Assembly: GCA_016207585.1 (NCBI GenBank)
Contig: JACQPI010000119.1
Location: 1-14,958, forward strand
Direction: 5' to 3'
DNA length: 14,958 nt
From: Elusimicrobiota bacterium
GTDB lineage: Bacteria; Elusimicrobiota; Elusimicrobia; UBA1565; JACRDR01
The position numbers and the translations under genes were made by a program. The notes under the pieces are model-generated. The model was not told where the DNA came from, did not search any database, and saw only the letters and a list, made by a program, of their open reading frames with translations. Shown piece after piece: positions 6,775-13,884 of this stretch (position 1 is its first letter; each line of letters starts with the position of its first letter).

Positions 6775-6820
6775 ATGTCGAACGGGATCCCGCTCTGGTC
6801 TTCCCGCGACATAACACTGA

Positions 6821-7462
6821 ATGCCATCGCATAATTCGGCGAAATCCCCCGGATTTCCGCTGGTGATCTCCGCGCCTTCCGGAACGGGCAAGTCGACCGT
6901 TTGTCGCAAGCTCTTGGAGCGCAACAAGTTCCTGCGCTGCTCCATCTCCTGCACGACGCGGCCGCCGCGGTTCGCAGAGCGCAACGGGCGGGATTATTTT
7001 TTCTTGGACTCCGAAGAGTTCAAGCGGAAAATCCATCGCCATGACTTCTTGGAGTGGGCGATCGTCCACGAAGCGTATTACGGCACGCCGAGGCAGCCGC
7101 TCGAAGCTCACATCGCTTCCGGTCATATCGTCATGCTCGCGATCGACGTGCAGGGGGCGATGTCGATTCGGCGCAAGAGGCCGGACACCGTGACCGTCTT
7201 CTTGATGCCCCCTTCGTGGGACTGCCTGGAGGAGCGTCTGCGCAGGCGCCGCCAGGACCCTCATGACGCCGTCGACCGCCGGCTGGCGCAAGCCCCCGTC
7301 GAAATGAATCACGCGAAATCGTTCGACTACGTGGTGGTCAACGACAGCCTCGATAAGGCGGTCCAACAGCTCGAGTCCATCATCGGCGCGGAAAAACTGC
7401 GGACGGGCCGGCAGAATCTGTCCGCGTACCATGTCGACAATGCCGTGATCAGGAGAAAATAA
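6821..7462 (+). CDS. gmk: Guanylate kinase
   Basis: Guanylate kinase phosphorylates GMP to GDP with ATP and is essential for GTP and dGTP supply. It has 213 residues, close to the usual 205-210. The P-loop is APSGTGKS (18-25). The GMP-binding region includes RPPR, NGRDYFF and the YYGTP segment, followed by IDVQGA and the lid region with RRLAQA. The late VVVND motif is also conserved. The ATG at 6821 adds about 12 residues before the first beta strand relative to many homologues; no earlier start is convincing and no Shine-Dalgarno is visible. It is the first gene of the plus-strand run, 4 nt before rpoZ. gmk-rpoZ-coaBC is a widespread bacterial arrangement, which supports all three calls. Confidence 0.97.
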   Translation: MPSHNSAKSPGFPLVISAPSGTGKSTVCRKLLERNKFLRCSISCTTRPPRFAERNGRDYFFLDSEEFKRKIHRHDFLEWAIVHEAYYGTPRQPLEAHIASGHIVMLAIDVQGAMSIRRKRPDTVTVFLMPPSWDCLEERLRRRRQDPHDAVDRRLAQAPVEMNHAKSFDYVVVNDSLDKAVQQLESIIGAEKLRTGRQNLSAYHVDNAVIRRK

Positions 7463-7466
7463 ACTT

Positions 7467-7790
7467 ATGCCTCGAGAGTCCAAGAAGAGCCAGGCATCGC
7501 GCGCGGCCGAGGGAAAGCCCAAGAGCGTCGAGCAGTTGGTGCTGGATCAAATGGTCGGAAAATACGACTTGGTTCCCCTCGCGTCGGTCTGGGCGCTCGA
7601 GTTGCGCCGCCGGGAAGAAAATCGGCATCTATCCCAGCCTGAAATCCTGGATCTGGCGCTCCGGGATATCCTAACGGGCCAGATCGCTCCGGAGGAGATC
7701 CGCAAGCGCGCCGATGAGATCACGGCGCAGACCTTCGCCGCGCTGCAGGCCGGCGGCAAGGCGGGCAAGGATGAAAAAGAGCGAAGATAA
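7467..7790 (+). CDS. rpoZ: DNA-directed RNA polymerase omega subunit (RpoZ-like)
   Basis: Omega wraps the C-terminal tail of the beta-prime subunit and helps RNA polymerase assembly. The 107-residue protein has a basic, probably disordered N-terminus (1-20). Next comes a helix with VEQLVLDQMVGKYDLVPLAS, matching the omega pattern in which a conserved Tyr-x-Leu-Val precedes a helix of small residues. A segment LDLALRDILTGQI follows, corresponding to the ALEEIxxGKI end of the fold. The usual RARQL motif reads ALELR here, so it is a divergent omega, and its position between gmk and coaC strongly supports the call. AGGAG (7451-7455) lies 11 nt before the ATG. The last 20 nt overlap the start of coaC. 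The C-terminal tail is rich in Lys and Glu. Confidence 0.85.
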   Translation: MPRESKKSQASRAAEGKPKSVEQLVLDQMVGKYDLVPLASVWALELRRREENRHLSQPEILDLALRDILTGQIAPEEIRKRADEITAQTFAALQAGGKAGKDEKERR

Positions 7791-8424
7791 CCGGGTCGTC
7801 ATCGGGGTCAGCGGCTCCATCGCGGCCTACAAAGCCTGCGAGGTGTTGCGCGGCCTGTCGCAAGAGGGCGTCGAGACCCGGGTCGTCCTGACCCCCAACG
7901 CGAGCCGGTTCGTGACGCCCTTGACGATGGGGACGCTGAGCGGCAATCCCGTTTACCAGGACCCTTACGATCCCAATGTGTGGGAAATGGCGCACCTGTC
8001 GCTGGCGTCCTGGGCCCGACTCATCGTGATCGTGCCGGCGACCGCCGATCTGATCGCCCGCCTGGCGTGGGGCGGCGCCGGGGGCCTGCTGGAGGGCTTG
8101 GTCCTTGCGGCCCGGAGCCCGGTCGCCGTGTGCCCGGCCATGGACGCCGCAATGTGGGAGCACCCCGCCACCCGGGAGAACGTCGCCAAACTCTCGAAGT
8201 TCGGCTACCGGATTTGGGGCCCCGTCAAGGGTCCGTTGGCGAGCGGGAGAACGGGAATGGGCCGCCTGTTGGAGCCCGACGAGATCGTCTCCCGCGCGCT
8301 CGCGGCGCTGCGCCCCAAGAACCCCGCCGCGCGCAGGCCGTCCTCCGCTCGCGCGATCCCTGGCGACATAGCGGAGCCAGGGGCCGCGCGCGGGCAGGCT
8401 GCGCCTCTTGCTTCGGGGCGATGA
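7771..8424 (+). CDS. coaC: Phosphopantothenoylcysteine decarboxylase (CoaC half of Dfp), variant active site
   Basis: This flavoprotein decarboxylates 4'-phosphopantothenoylcysteine to phosphopantetheine in coenzyme A synthesis. From the ATG at 7771 it has 217 residues. FMN-fold features are VIGVSGSIAAYKACE at the N-terminus and VPATADLIARLA. The catalytic His is H75 in MAHLSLASWA, the same number as in E. coli Dfp. The motif PXMNXXMW reads PAMDAAMW, so Asp125 replaces Asn125. The substrate clamp LACG reads LASG, so Ser158 replaces Cys158. The last 35 or so residues form a low-complexity linker rich in Ala, Arg, Gly and Pro. The stop overlaps the coaB start as ATGA, so the usual CoaBC fusion is split here. 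The gene overlaps rpoZ by 20 nt. A longer start at 7714 would lie deep inside rpoZ and is unlikely. A different flavin-dependent cysteine decarboxylase is conceivable, but context favours CoaC. Confidence 0.9.
   Translation: MKKSEDNRVVIGVSGSIAAYKACEVLRGLSQEGVETRVVLTPNASRFVTPLTMGTLSGNPVYQDPYDPNVWEMAHLSLASWARLIVIVPATADLIARLAWGGAGGLLEGLVLAARSPVAVCPAMDAAMWEHPATRENVAKLSKFGYRIWGPVKGPLASGRTGMGRLLEPDEIVSRALAALRPKNPAARRPSSARAIPGDIAEPGAARGQAAPLASGR
8358..8382. repeat. Hairpin near the coaC/coaB junction
   Basis: CCCTGGC (8358-8364) and GCCAGGG (8376-8382) are exact complements with an 11-nt loop, about 40 nt before the overlapping coaC stop and coaB start. It lies in the low-complexity linker coding region of coaC. 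It may influence coupled translation of coaB, mark a small palindromic insertion, or be chance in GC-rich sequence. Confidence 0.6.
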
Positions 8425-9119
8425 CCCGGCCGGCGCCGCCTCGTCCTTGGTCCGGCCGGCGGGTTCTTATAACCGCCGGGCCGACCCGGGAACATCTCGA
8501 TCCCATCCGCTTCCTGACCAATCCGTCTACCGGTATCATGGGGTTCTCCCTGGCGCGCGCGGCGCGGGACCTGGGAGCCCAGGTGACGGTCGTGAGCGGC
8601 CCGACTTGCGTGGGCGCTTCCCGGGGGCTCAAGGTCGTCTGGGTCGTGACGGCGCGCGAAATGCATCGGGCGGTCCTGTCGCACTACCGCAAATCGGACG
8701 TCATCATTTCCGCCGCGGCCGTGGGCGATTGGCGTTTTGACCGCACTTCCTCAAAGAAAATCAAAAAGACCGGAAAGCCGTTGCGCCTGACGCTGCTGCC
8801 CAATCCGGACATCATCGCCGACGTCGCCCGCCGGCTGGGACGCCTGGGAGGCGCCGGAGGCCGGCGCGCGAATGGGAAGGGCTCGACGAAGCTCCTGGTG
8901 GGGTTCGCCCTAGAGACTTTCCGGCGCCTCGCCCACGCGCGAGAGAAGCTCAAGGGCAAGGGGCTCGACGTCATCGTCGCCAACGGGCCGCGCTCTCTGG
9001 GATTGGGACGCGCCCGGATTACCATCCTCGACCGATGGGGAGGCAACAGGGCGTATCCGTCCATGAAGAAGCACCGGGCCGCGGAGGAAATCCTGAATTA
9101 CATCCAGGGGTTTTTTTGA
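8421..9119 (+). CDS. coaB: Phosphopantothenate--cysteine ligase (CoaB half of Dfp)
   Basis: CoaB activates 4'-phosphopantothenate with a nucleotide triphosphate (CTP in most bacteria) and joins it to cysteine, the step before CoaC. The 232-residue protein starts at an ATG overlapping the coaC stop (ATGA). It carries VLITAGPTREHLDPIRFLTN, close to the family consensus. The next block usually reads RSSGKMG and here reads PSTGIMG, so the Asn is kept and the following Lys is Ile. SAAAVGDWRF and KKIKKTGK match the AAAVADYRP and KIKK motifs that hold the catalytic Lys, and PNPDIIADV matches KNPDILAEL. GFALET and DVIVANGP complete the fold. Both halves keep most motifs, so pathway function is likely. 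Its stop overlaps the TTG start of the next gene. Confidence 0.9.
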   Translation: MTRPAPPRPWSGRRVLITAGPTREHLDPIRFLTNPSTGIMGFSLARAARDLGAQVTVVSGPTCVGASRGLKVVWVVTAREMHRAVLSHYRKSDVIISAAAVGDWRFDRTSSKKIKKTGKPLRLTLLPNPDIIADVARRLGRLGGAGGRRANGKGSTKLLVGFALETFRRLAHAREKLKGKGLDVIVANGPRSLGLGRARITILDRWGGNRAYPSMKKHRAAEEILNYIQGFF

Positions 9120-9859
9120 AGCGGGTCGATTCGGAGCTTAAGGAGCTTTCCACGGGCCTGTTGGACAGGCTGGCGTCGACCGAGGAATGGGAAATTCCGC
9201 CTTTTCCGGCGTCCGCCGCCGCGGCCGCGGGGAAGGATGCACAAATTCTTCCTGCGGCGCTGCAGTTGGGGCGCCTCCAGGCCGAAGTGGAGGGTTGCCG
9301 CAAATGCCCGTTGGGGGAGCAGCGCCTGCGGGCGGTCTTCGGCGTCGGCTCCGCGCGGGCCCGGGTGATGTTCGTCGGGGAGGGGCCCGGGTTCCAGGAA
9401 GACCATGAGGGAGAACCGTTCGTGGGCAAGGCCGGGCAACTGCTGGACCGCATCCTGCAATCGATCGGCTTGTCCCGCCGGACGGTCTATATCGCCAACA
9501 TCGTCAAATGCCACCCGATGACCGATCCGTCCAACCCGGAGCTTCGGGGCAACGACCGGCCGCCGACCCCGCAGGAAGCCGCGGCCTGCCTCCCGTATAT
9601 CGAGGAGCAGATGCGCTTGATTTCCCCGCGCGTCGTCGTAACCCTGGGTTCGGTGGCGACGAAGATCCTCCTGGGCGAGGATGTCGGCATTACGAGGGTG
9701 CGGGGAGTTTGGAGGCAGTACCGGACCCGCTTGGACGAGCGGACCATCCAGCTGCTGCCGACGTACCATCCGGCGGCGCTGTTGCGCAACCCCGAGCTGA
9801 AGCGGGACGTTTGGACGGACATGAAAAACCTCAGGAAGGAACTGGAGAGCTTGGAATGA
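9116..9859 (+). CDS. Family 4 uracil-DNA glycosylase, iron-sulfur type
   Basis: It removes uracil from DNA to begin base excision repair after cytosine deamination. I choose the TTG at 9116: AGGGG (9106-9110) lies 5 nt upstream and the TTG overlaps the coaB stop (TTGA), giving 247 residues. An upstream ATG at 9035 would overlap coaB by 85 nt and adds residues unlike the family. The four Cys for the [4Fe-4S] cluster are C61, C64, C132 and C158. Motif 1, GEGPGFQED (88-96), PFVGKAG (101-107) and the late motif TYHPAALLRNP with H218 are intact. The stretch between the third and fourth Cys is about ten residues longer than in the short thermophile proteins, a variant I recognise from other lineages. 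Residues 1-55 are a variable, Ala-rich leader. The stop overlaps the methyltransferase start as ATGA. Confidence 0.92.
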   Translation: MKRVDSELKELSTGLLDRLASTEEWEIPPFPASAAAAAGKDAQILPAALQLGRLQAEVEGCRKCPLGEQRLRAVFGVGSARARVMFVGEGPGFQEDHEGEPFVGKAGQLLDRILQSIGLSRRTVYIANIVKCHPMTDPSNPELRGNDRPPTPQEAAACLPYIEEQMRLISPRVVVTLGSVATKILLGEDVGITRVRGVWRQYRTRLDERTIQLLPTYHPAALLRNPELKRDVWTDMKNLRKELESLE

Positions 9860-10572
9860 AGTCATTCAAAGAGCATCCGTCGGTTAGAGAACGCAAGGAC
9901 GTTTTGGATCATATCGAGGATTTCATCGAGAACCAGGTCGAGCGCAACGTGCGCCGGGGGATCGACGAGATCGAGCGTTTCGTCAAGCAGGAGCTCCTGC
10001 GGCAGGGGAAGAAAAAGGACGAGCCCAGTTTGTTCTCCTACCTGGACGCCTTGAGGGAGGATTGGCAGGTGGCCGCGCTGGCTCCCAGCACCAAATTCGT
10101 GGTGGCGCGCGTCCTGAAAAAGATCGACTGGAAGACGACGCGCACGATCATCGAATACGGCTCCGCCTCGGGCGTCATCACCAAGCAGCTGCTGGCTCGC
10201 CTCCCGGCGGACGGCTGCCTCGTCGCGATCGAGACGAACGCCAAGTTCGTCTCGGCCCTGTCGCGCCACCAGGACCCCAGGCTGCGCGTGATCCACGGGA
10301 GCGTCCTGGAGCTCGATCGCCTGCTGGCTCCCTCCCAACCGCGTTCGGTGGACGCGATCGTCTCGGGAATCCCGTTCAGCTATCTCAAGCCCATGGACCG
10401 GCATCAGCTGCTCCACAAGACCGAGGAGCGCCTGCGGCCCGGAGGGCGTTTCATCGCCTATCAGGTGACGACTCACCTGATCCCTTTGATGAAATATCAT
10501 TTCCGGGATGTCGACGTGCAGTTCGAGATACGCAATCTCCCCCCGCACTTCATCTTCACGGGTTATAAGTAA
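9856..10572 (+). CDS. SAM-dependent methyltransferase of the PmtA / rRNA adenine dimethylase-like type
   Basis: This 238-residue protein has a class I methyltransferase domain from about residue 65. LAPSTKFVVARVLKKID precedes motif I, IIEYGSASG (98-106), followed by an acidic SAM-binding residue E126 in VAIETN. The block DAIVSGIPFSYL (167-178) and the C-terminal RNLPPHFIFTG are typical of phospholipid N-methyltransferases of the COG3963 type, related to KsgA/Dim1. Substrate cannot be settled from sequence: phosphatidylethanolamine methylation is the named activity in the family, but no other phosphatidylcholine gene is here. Residues 1-60 form a strongly charged, probably helical extension (VERNVRRGIDEIERFVKQEL) not needed for the methyltransferase fold. 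GGAGAG lies 6 nt before the ATG, which overlaps the glycosylase stop as ATGA. A longer frame upstream is only shadow of the glycosylase gene. Confidence 0.78.
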   Translation: MKSFKEHPSVRERKDVLDHIEDFIENQVERNVRRGIDEIERFVKQELLRQGKKKDEPSLFSYLDALREDWQVAALAPSTKFVVARVLKKIDWKTTRTIIEYGSASGVITKQLLARLPADGCLVAIETNAKFVSALSRHQDPRLRVIHGSVLELDRLLAPSQPRSVDAIVSGIPFSYLKPMDRHQLLHKTEERLRPGGRFIAYQVTTHLIPLMKYHFRDVDVQFEIRNLPPHFIFTGYK

Positions 10573-10592
10573 GCGAGACTCGCATTCTCGCT
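10572..10592. repeat. Short hairpin between the methyltransferase gene and priA
   Basis: AGCGAG (10572-10577) and CTCGCT (10587-10592) are exact complements with a 9-nt loop. The stem begins at the last base of the methyltransferase stop codon and ends 8 nt before the priA ATG. No T-run follows, so it is not an obvious terminator. This 28-nt gap is the longest between any two genes in the plus-strand run, and priA has no visible Shine-Dalgarno. Confidence 0.5.
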
Positions 10593-10600
10593 CCTGATCT

Positions 10601-12664
10601 ATGTGGATCGCCGAGATCGCCCAGCCGGTCCCCCTCCACCGGGCGTTCGACTACGAGGTTCCCCCCGCGCTTTTGGAGCGCGCGCTGGTCGGGGCCCGAG
10701 TGCGCGCCCCCTTCGGTTCCAGGCATCTGATAGGCGTCCTTCTGTCGGTTAGAGAAGGCGAGCCCAAGCGGGCGCTCAAGTCCATGGAGTCCGTGCTGGA
10801 CCCGGCGCCCGTGCTCTCGCTCGAAATGCTCGATTTGGCGCGGTGGATCTCGAAGCGCTACGCGGCGCCGATCGGGGAGTGCCTCAAGGCTCTTCTCCCG
10901 GCCTTCATCAAAACCCTGGCCGCGGCCGCCCCAGCGGTGGCCGCGCGCGCTCTGCCCGAACAATCTCGGGAACGGTCCCTCCCCGCTCCTTTCCAGCTCA
11001 CCGCCGGCCAGGCCGAGGCGGTGGAGGCGCTGCGGGAACGTCTCGGGCGGGGCTCTTTCTCGGCGGCGCTCTTGTATGGAGTGCCCGCCTCGGGCAAGAC
11101 CGAGGTGTACGCGCGCCTGATGCGGGAAGCGGTCGAGGGCGGGGGGCAGGTCCTGTATCTGCTCCCCGAGATATCGCTGACGAGGCCTTTCTTCGAGGAA
11201 TTCTCAGCAAGGGCCGACTGCTCGGTGACGTTGTGGCACAGCCGGCTGAGGCTTACGGAGCGCCGCGCCACGTGGGAAGGGCTTCGCGCGGGGACGGTCC
11301 AGGCGGTGGTGGGAGCGCGCTCGGCGTGCCTTCTGCCGTTTCGGAACCTGCGGCTGATCGTGATGGACGAGGAGCAGGACGAATCCTATAAGCAGGAGGG
11401 CCAGCCTCCTTTCTATCATGCCCGGGAGATCGTCCTCGAGCGCGCCCGTCGCGTCGGGGCGCTGGCCGTTTTGGGGAGCGCCACGCCCAGCCTCGAGGCG
11501 GTCGCGGCGGCCCAGGCCGGCGCGGTCGAACTTCTGCGGCTGTCCGAAAGGGTCATTCATCCCCACGGCCCGCCGCGCGTGGATATCATCGATAAGCCGC
11601 GGGGCCGGGAGGGCTGTCTGTCCGAGGAGCTCGCCGAGAGGATCCGAGACCGCCTGGCCCGCCGCGAGCAGGTCATCTTGCTCGTCAACCGCCGGGGCTA
11701 TTCCAATTTCGTGATCTGCCGCAAATGCGGCTGGGTGGCGCGCTGCCCGTCCTGCCAGATGGCCTTCATCCATCACGAGGCGGTCCCGACCGAGCCGACC
11801 TTGCGCTGCCACCACTGCGGGCGAAAGAAAGCGGTTCCCCCGGCATGCGGCGGCTGCGGCGCTCCCTCGCTCAGTTTCGCCGGCGTCGGGACGCAGAAGA
11901 TCGTCGCGGAGCTCAAATCGAAGTCTCCCGAGGCACGGGTCCTGCGCATGGACCGGGACACGGTCGGCCGCAAGGACGAGGACTTTCGCCTTTATGAACG
12001 TTTCAAGTCGGGCCAGGCGGATATCCTGGTCGGAACGAAGCTCGTGGCGAAGGGGTTCCATTTCCCCGACGTCACATTGGTGGGAGTCGTGGACGCCGAC
12101 ACGATGCTCGATATGCCCGACTTCCGGGCGGCCGAGCGGACGGTCCAGCTTCTGCTGCAGGCGGCCGGCCGCTCGGGACGGGCCGACAAGCCCGGGGAGG
12201 TCCTCATCCAGACGTCCCGGCCCGATCACTACGCGCTCCAGGCGGCGGCTCGCGGGGACTACCTGCGCTACGCGCGTCGTGAGATTTCCCTGCGCCGGGA
12301 GCTGGGGTATCCCCCCGCCGCAGAGCTGGTCCGTTTGGTCCTTTCCGGTTTTTCCCAAGCGCAGGTCGCGCAAGCGGCCGACGCCGCGGCGTCCTTGTTG
12401 AGGCGGCGCTTGGGCTGCGATGAGCGCCCGGAGGGGACGGCGCAGCCTATTCCCGCCGGGCCTCCCAACGCGTCCGAGGCCGATATTTTGGGGCCGGCGC
12501 CCGCGGTGCATTCGAAGCTGCGCGGCCGCCACCGCTACCAGCTGCTCGTCAAGCTGGGCCGCGGCGGAAGACGTTTTGACGCCGAGTCGGCGCAGGCGCT
12601 GAGAGCGTCCCTGCCCTCTTCCATCCGGCTCCAGATCGACGTCGATCCTTACGATCTTTTTTAG
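10601..12664 (+). CDS. priA: Primosomal protein N' (replication restart helicase PriA)
   Basis: PriA recognises stalled or collapsed forks and reloads the replicative helicase. It has 687 residues, somewhat under the E. coli 732. The N-terminal DNA-binding part starts AEIAQPVPLHRAFDY. Walker A reads GVPASGKT (160-167). The Walker B box reads DEEQ (256-259) where most PriA proteins have DEEH. Eight zinc-binding Cys are all present: C373, C376, C382, C385, C403, C406, C416 and C419. Helicase motifs V and VI appear as LVAKGFHFPDVTLVGVVDAD and QAAGRSGR (520-527). The ATG at 10601 is the first start after an in-frame stop at 10595 and fits the family N-terminus, but no Shine-Dalgarno is visible. 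gmk-rpoZ-coaBC-priA order is conserved in many bacteria. tyrS follows 5 nt later. Confidence 0.97.
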   Translation: MWIAEIAQPVPLHRAFDYEVPPALLERALVGARVRAPFGSRHLIGVLLSVREGEPKRALKSMESVLDPAPVLSLEMLDLARWISKRYAAPIGECLKALLPAFIKTLAAAAPAVAARALPEQSRERSLPAPFQLTAGQAEAVEALRERLGRGSFSAALLYGVPASGKTEVYARLMREAVEGGGQVLYLLPEISLTRPFFEEFSARADCSVTLWHSRLRLTERRATWEGLRAGTVQAVVGARSACLLPFRNLRLIVMDEEQDESYKQEGQPPFYHAREIVLERARRVGALAVLGSATPSLEAVAAAQAGAVELLRLSERVIHPHGPPRVDIIDKPRGREGCLSEELAERIRDRLARREQVILLVNRRGYSNFVICRKCGWVARCPSCQMAFIHHEAVPTEPTLRCHHCGRKKAVPPACGGCGAPSLSFAGVGTQKIVAELKSKSPEARVLRMDRDTVGRKDEDFRLYERFKSGQADILVGTKLVAKGFHFPDVTLVGVVDADTMLDMPDFRAAERTVQLLLQAAGRSGRADKPGEVLIQTSRPDHYALQAAARGDYLRYARREISLRRELGYPPAAELVRLVLSGFSQAQVAQAADAAASLLRRRLGCDERPEGTAQPIPAGPPNASEADILGPAPAVHSKLRGRHRYQLLVKLGRGGRRFDAESAQALRASLPSSIRLQIDVDPYDLF

Positions 12665-12669
12665 GTAGA

Positions 12670-13884
12670 ATGGAGGCCATGACCGAGAAAAACGCCGCGG
12701 CGCTGGGCCTCCTGACGCGCGGCTGCCTGGAGTGCCATACGATGGAGGATCTTCGGAGCAAGATCGCCTCCGGCAAGCCCCTGCGCGTCAAGCTGGGAGT
12801 CGATCCGACGTTTGCGGCGCTCCACCTGGGCCATACGGTGATCCTGAGCCGCCTGCGGGCCTTCCAGGACCAGGGCCACACCGCGGTGCTCATCATAGGC
12901 GATTTCACCGCGCGCATCGGCGACCCCTCGGGGCGCGACACGACGCGTCCTCCCCTCTCCCTGGAGGATATAAAGGCGAACGCCGCGACCTATCGGGACC
13001 AGGCTTTCAGGGTTCTCGACCCGGGCCGGACCGAGATTCGTTTCAACTCCGAGTGGTTGGAACCGTTCGTCCAGAAGGATCTCCTGTCCGTCTTGCGGCG
13101 CACCACGGTCGGACAGCTCATGCAGCGCGAGGACTTCTCGGCCCGCGCTCGCGCCGCGCTCCCCATCACCTTGCTGGAGATACTCTACCCGCTCTTCCAG
13201 GGCTACGAGTCGGTCGCGGTCCGCGCCGACGTCGAACTGGGCGGCAGCGACCAGTTGTTCAATCTCCTCATGGGGCGCGCTCTCCAGAAAGACTACGGGC
13301 AAGAGCCGCAAGTCGCCATGACCCTGCCGCTCTTGGTCGGCCTGGACGGAAGCAAGAAAATGTCGAAATCCTACGGGAATACGATCTCCCTGACCGAGGG
13401 GGCGCGGGAACTGTTCGGCAAGATCATGAGCCTCTCGGATGAGCTGATGCTGAGCTACTGCGAGCTTCTGACGCAGCGCGACATGGCTCAGGTCCGCAAG
13501 ACCCATCCCCTGGAGGCGAAGAAGGCGCTGGCCGCCGAGCTGACGGCGCGCTTTCACGGCGGGCCGGCCGGCTCCGGCGAGCTTCAATTCTTCGAGGACA
13601 CGTTCTCCAAAAACAAGCGACCCGAGAACATTCCCGAGAGAAAGATATCCGAAGAGGTATCTTCCTGGAGCCAACTGCTCGTCAAGCTGGAGTTGGTCGG
13701 CTCCCGCAAGGAGGCGCAGCGCCTCATCGCGCAGGGAGCCTTCAAGGTGGACGGGGAGGTCGTGCGCCGGGATCCTATCGCAGGATCGCTCGGGACGGGG
13801 GGCGGGCGGGCCATCGTGCTGCAGGTCGGAAGGCATAAATTTTGTAAAGTGACCGCGATGACGGCGAAGGAATCCTCCCGGTGA
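12670..13884 (+). CDS. tyrS: Tyrosyl-tRNA synthetase
   Basis: It charges tRNA-Tyr. The 404-residue protein has the class I catalytic core with KLGVDPTFAALHLGH (the HIGH motif is HLGH, 52-55), the tyrosine-site block GGSDQLFN (191-198) and KMSKS (230-234). A C-terminal S4-like RNA-binding domain (about 335-385) contains GSRKEAQRLIAQGAFKVDG. KMSKS, rather than KFGKS/KFGKT, and the general form place it in the TyrZ-like subgroup of bacterial enzymes. The ATG at 12670 has AGG 4 nt upstream, 5 nt after the priA stop. An internal ATG at 12679 is possible but would place GGAGG only 2 nt away. The stop overlaps the next gene's GTG start (GTGA), so the two are probably translated together. Confidence 0.97.
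   Translation: MEAMTEKNAAALGLLTRGCLECHTMEDLRSKIASGKPLRVKLGVDPTFAALHLGHTVILSRLRAFQDQGHTAVLIIGDFTARIGDPSGRDTTRPPLSLEDIKANAATYRDQAFRVLDPGRTEIRFNSEWLEPFVQKDLLSVLRRTTVGQLMQREDFSARARAALPITLLEILYPLFQGYESVAVRADVELGGSDQLFNLLMGRALQKDYGQEPQVAMTLPLLVGLDGSKKMSKSYGNTISLTEGARELFGKIMSLSDELMLSYCELLTQRDMAQVRKTHPLEAKKALAAELTARFHGGPAGSGELQFFEDTFSKNKRPENIPERKISEEVSSWSQLLVKLELVGSRKEAQRLIAQGAFKVDGEVVRRDPIAGSLGTGGGRAIVLQVGRHKFCKVTAMTAKESSR

Larger units (their letters stand above)
6412..6820. other. Divergent intergenic region, no convincing gene
   Basis: These 409 nt separate the leftward DUF3467-cinA unit from the rightward gmk operon. Base composition is uneven, with AT-rich patches at about 6560-6600 and 6710-6775. 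Contents that I can support are the DUF3467 promoter at the left edge, a 34-bp near-palindrome (6565-6598), a stretch with competing hairpins (6643-6685) and a candidate gmk promoter (6745-6774). A minus-strand open frame covering most of it and running into gmk has no recognisable domain, so I do not call it a gene. I found no tRNA, SRP RNA, tmRNA or RNase P RNA signature. Confidence 0.7.

Noticed and set aside
6424..6984. Minus-strand open frame of 186 codons across the intergenic region
   Set aside because: It runs into the start of gmk on the opposite strand, has no recognisable domain or ribosome site, and reads through the near-palindrome. Long stop-free frames are common in high-GC DNA.
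7714..7770. Longer start for coaC inside rpoZ
   Set aside because: The added residues are an out-of-frame reading of the rpoZ C-terminus; MKKSEDNRVVIGVSGS at 7771 fits the family start.
9035..9115. Longer start (ATG at 9035) for the uracil-DNA glycosylase
   Set aside because: It would overlap coaB by 85 nt and adds residues that are only a shadow of coaB; the TTG at 9116 has a well-spaced AGGGG.
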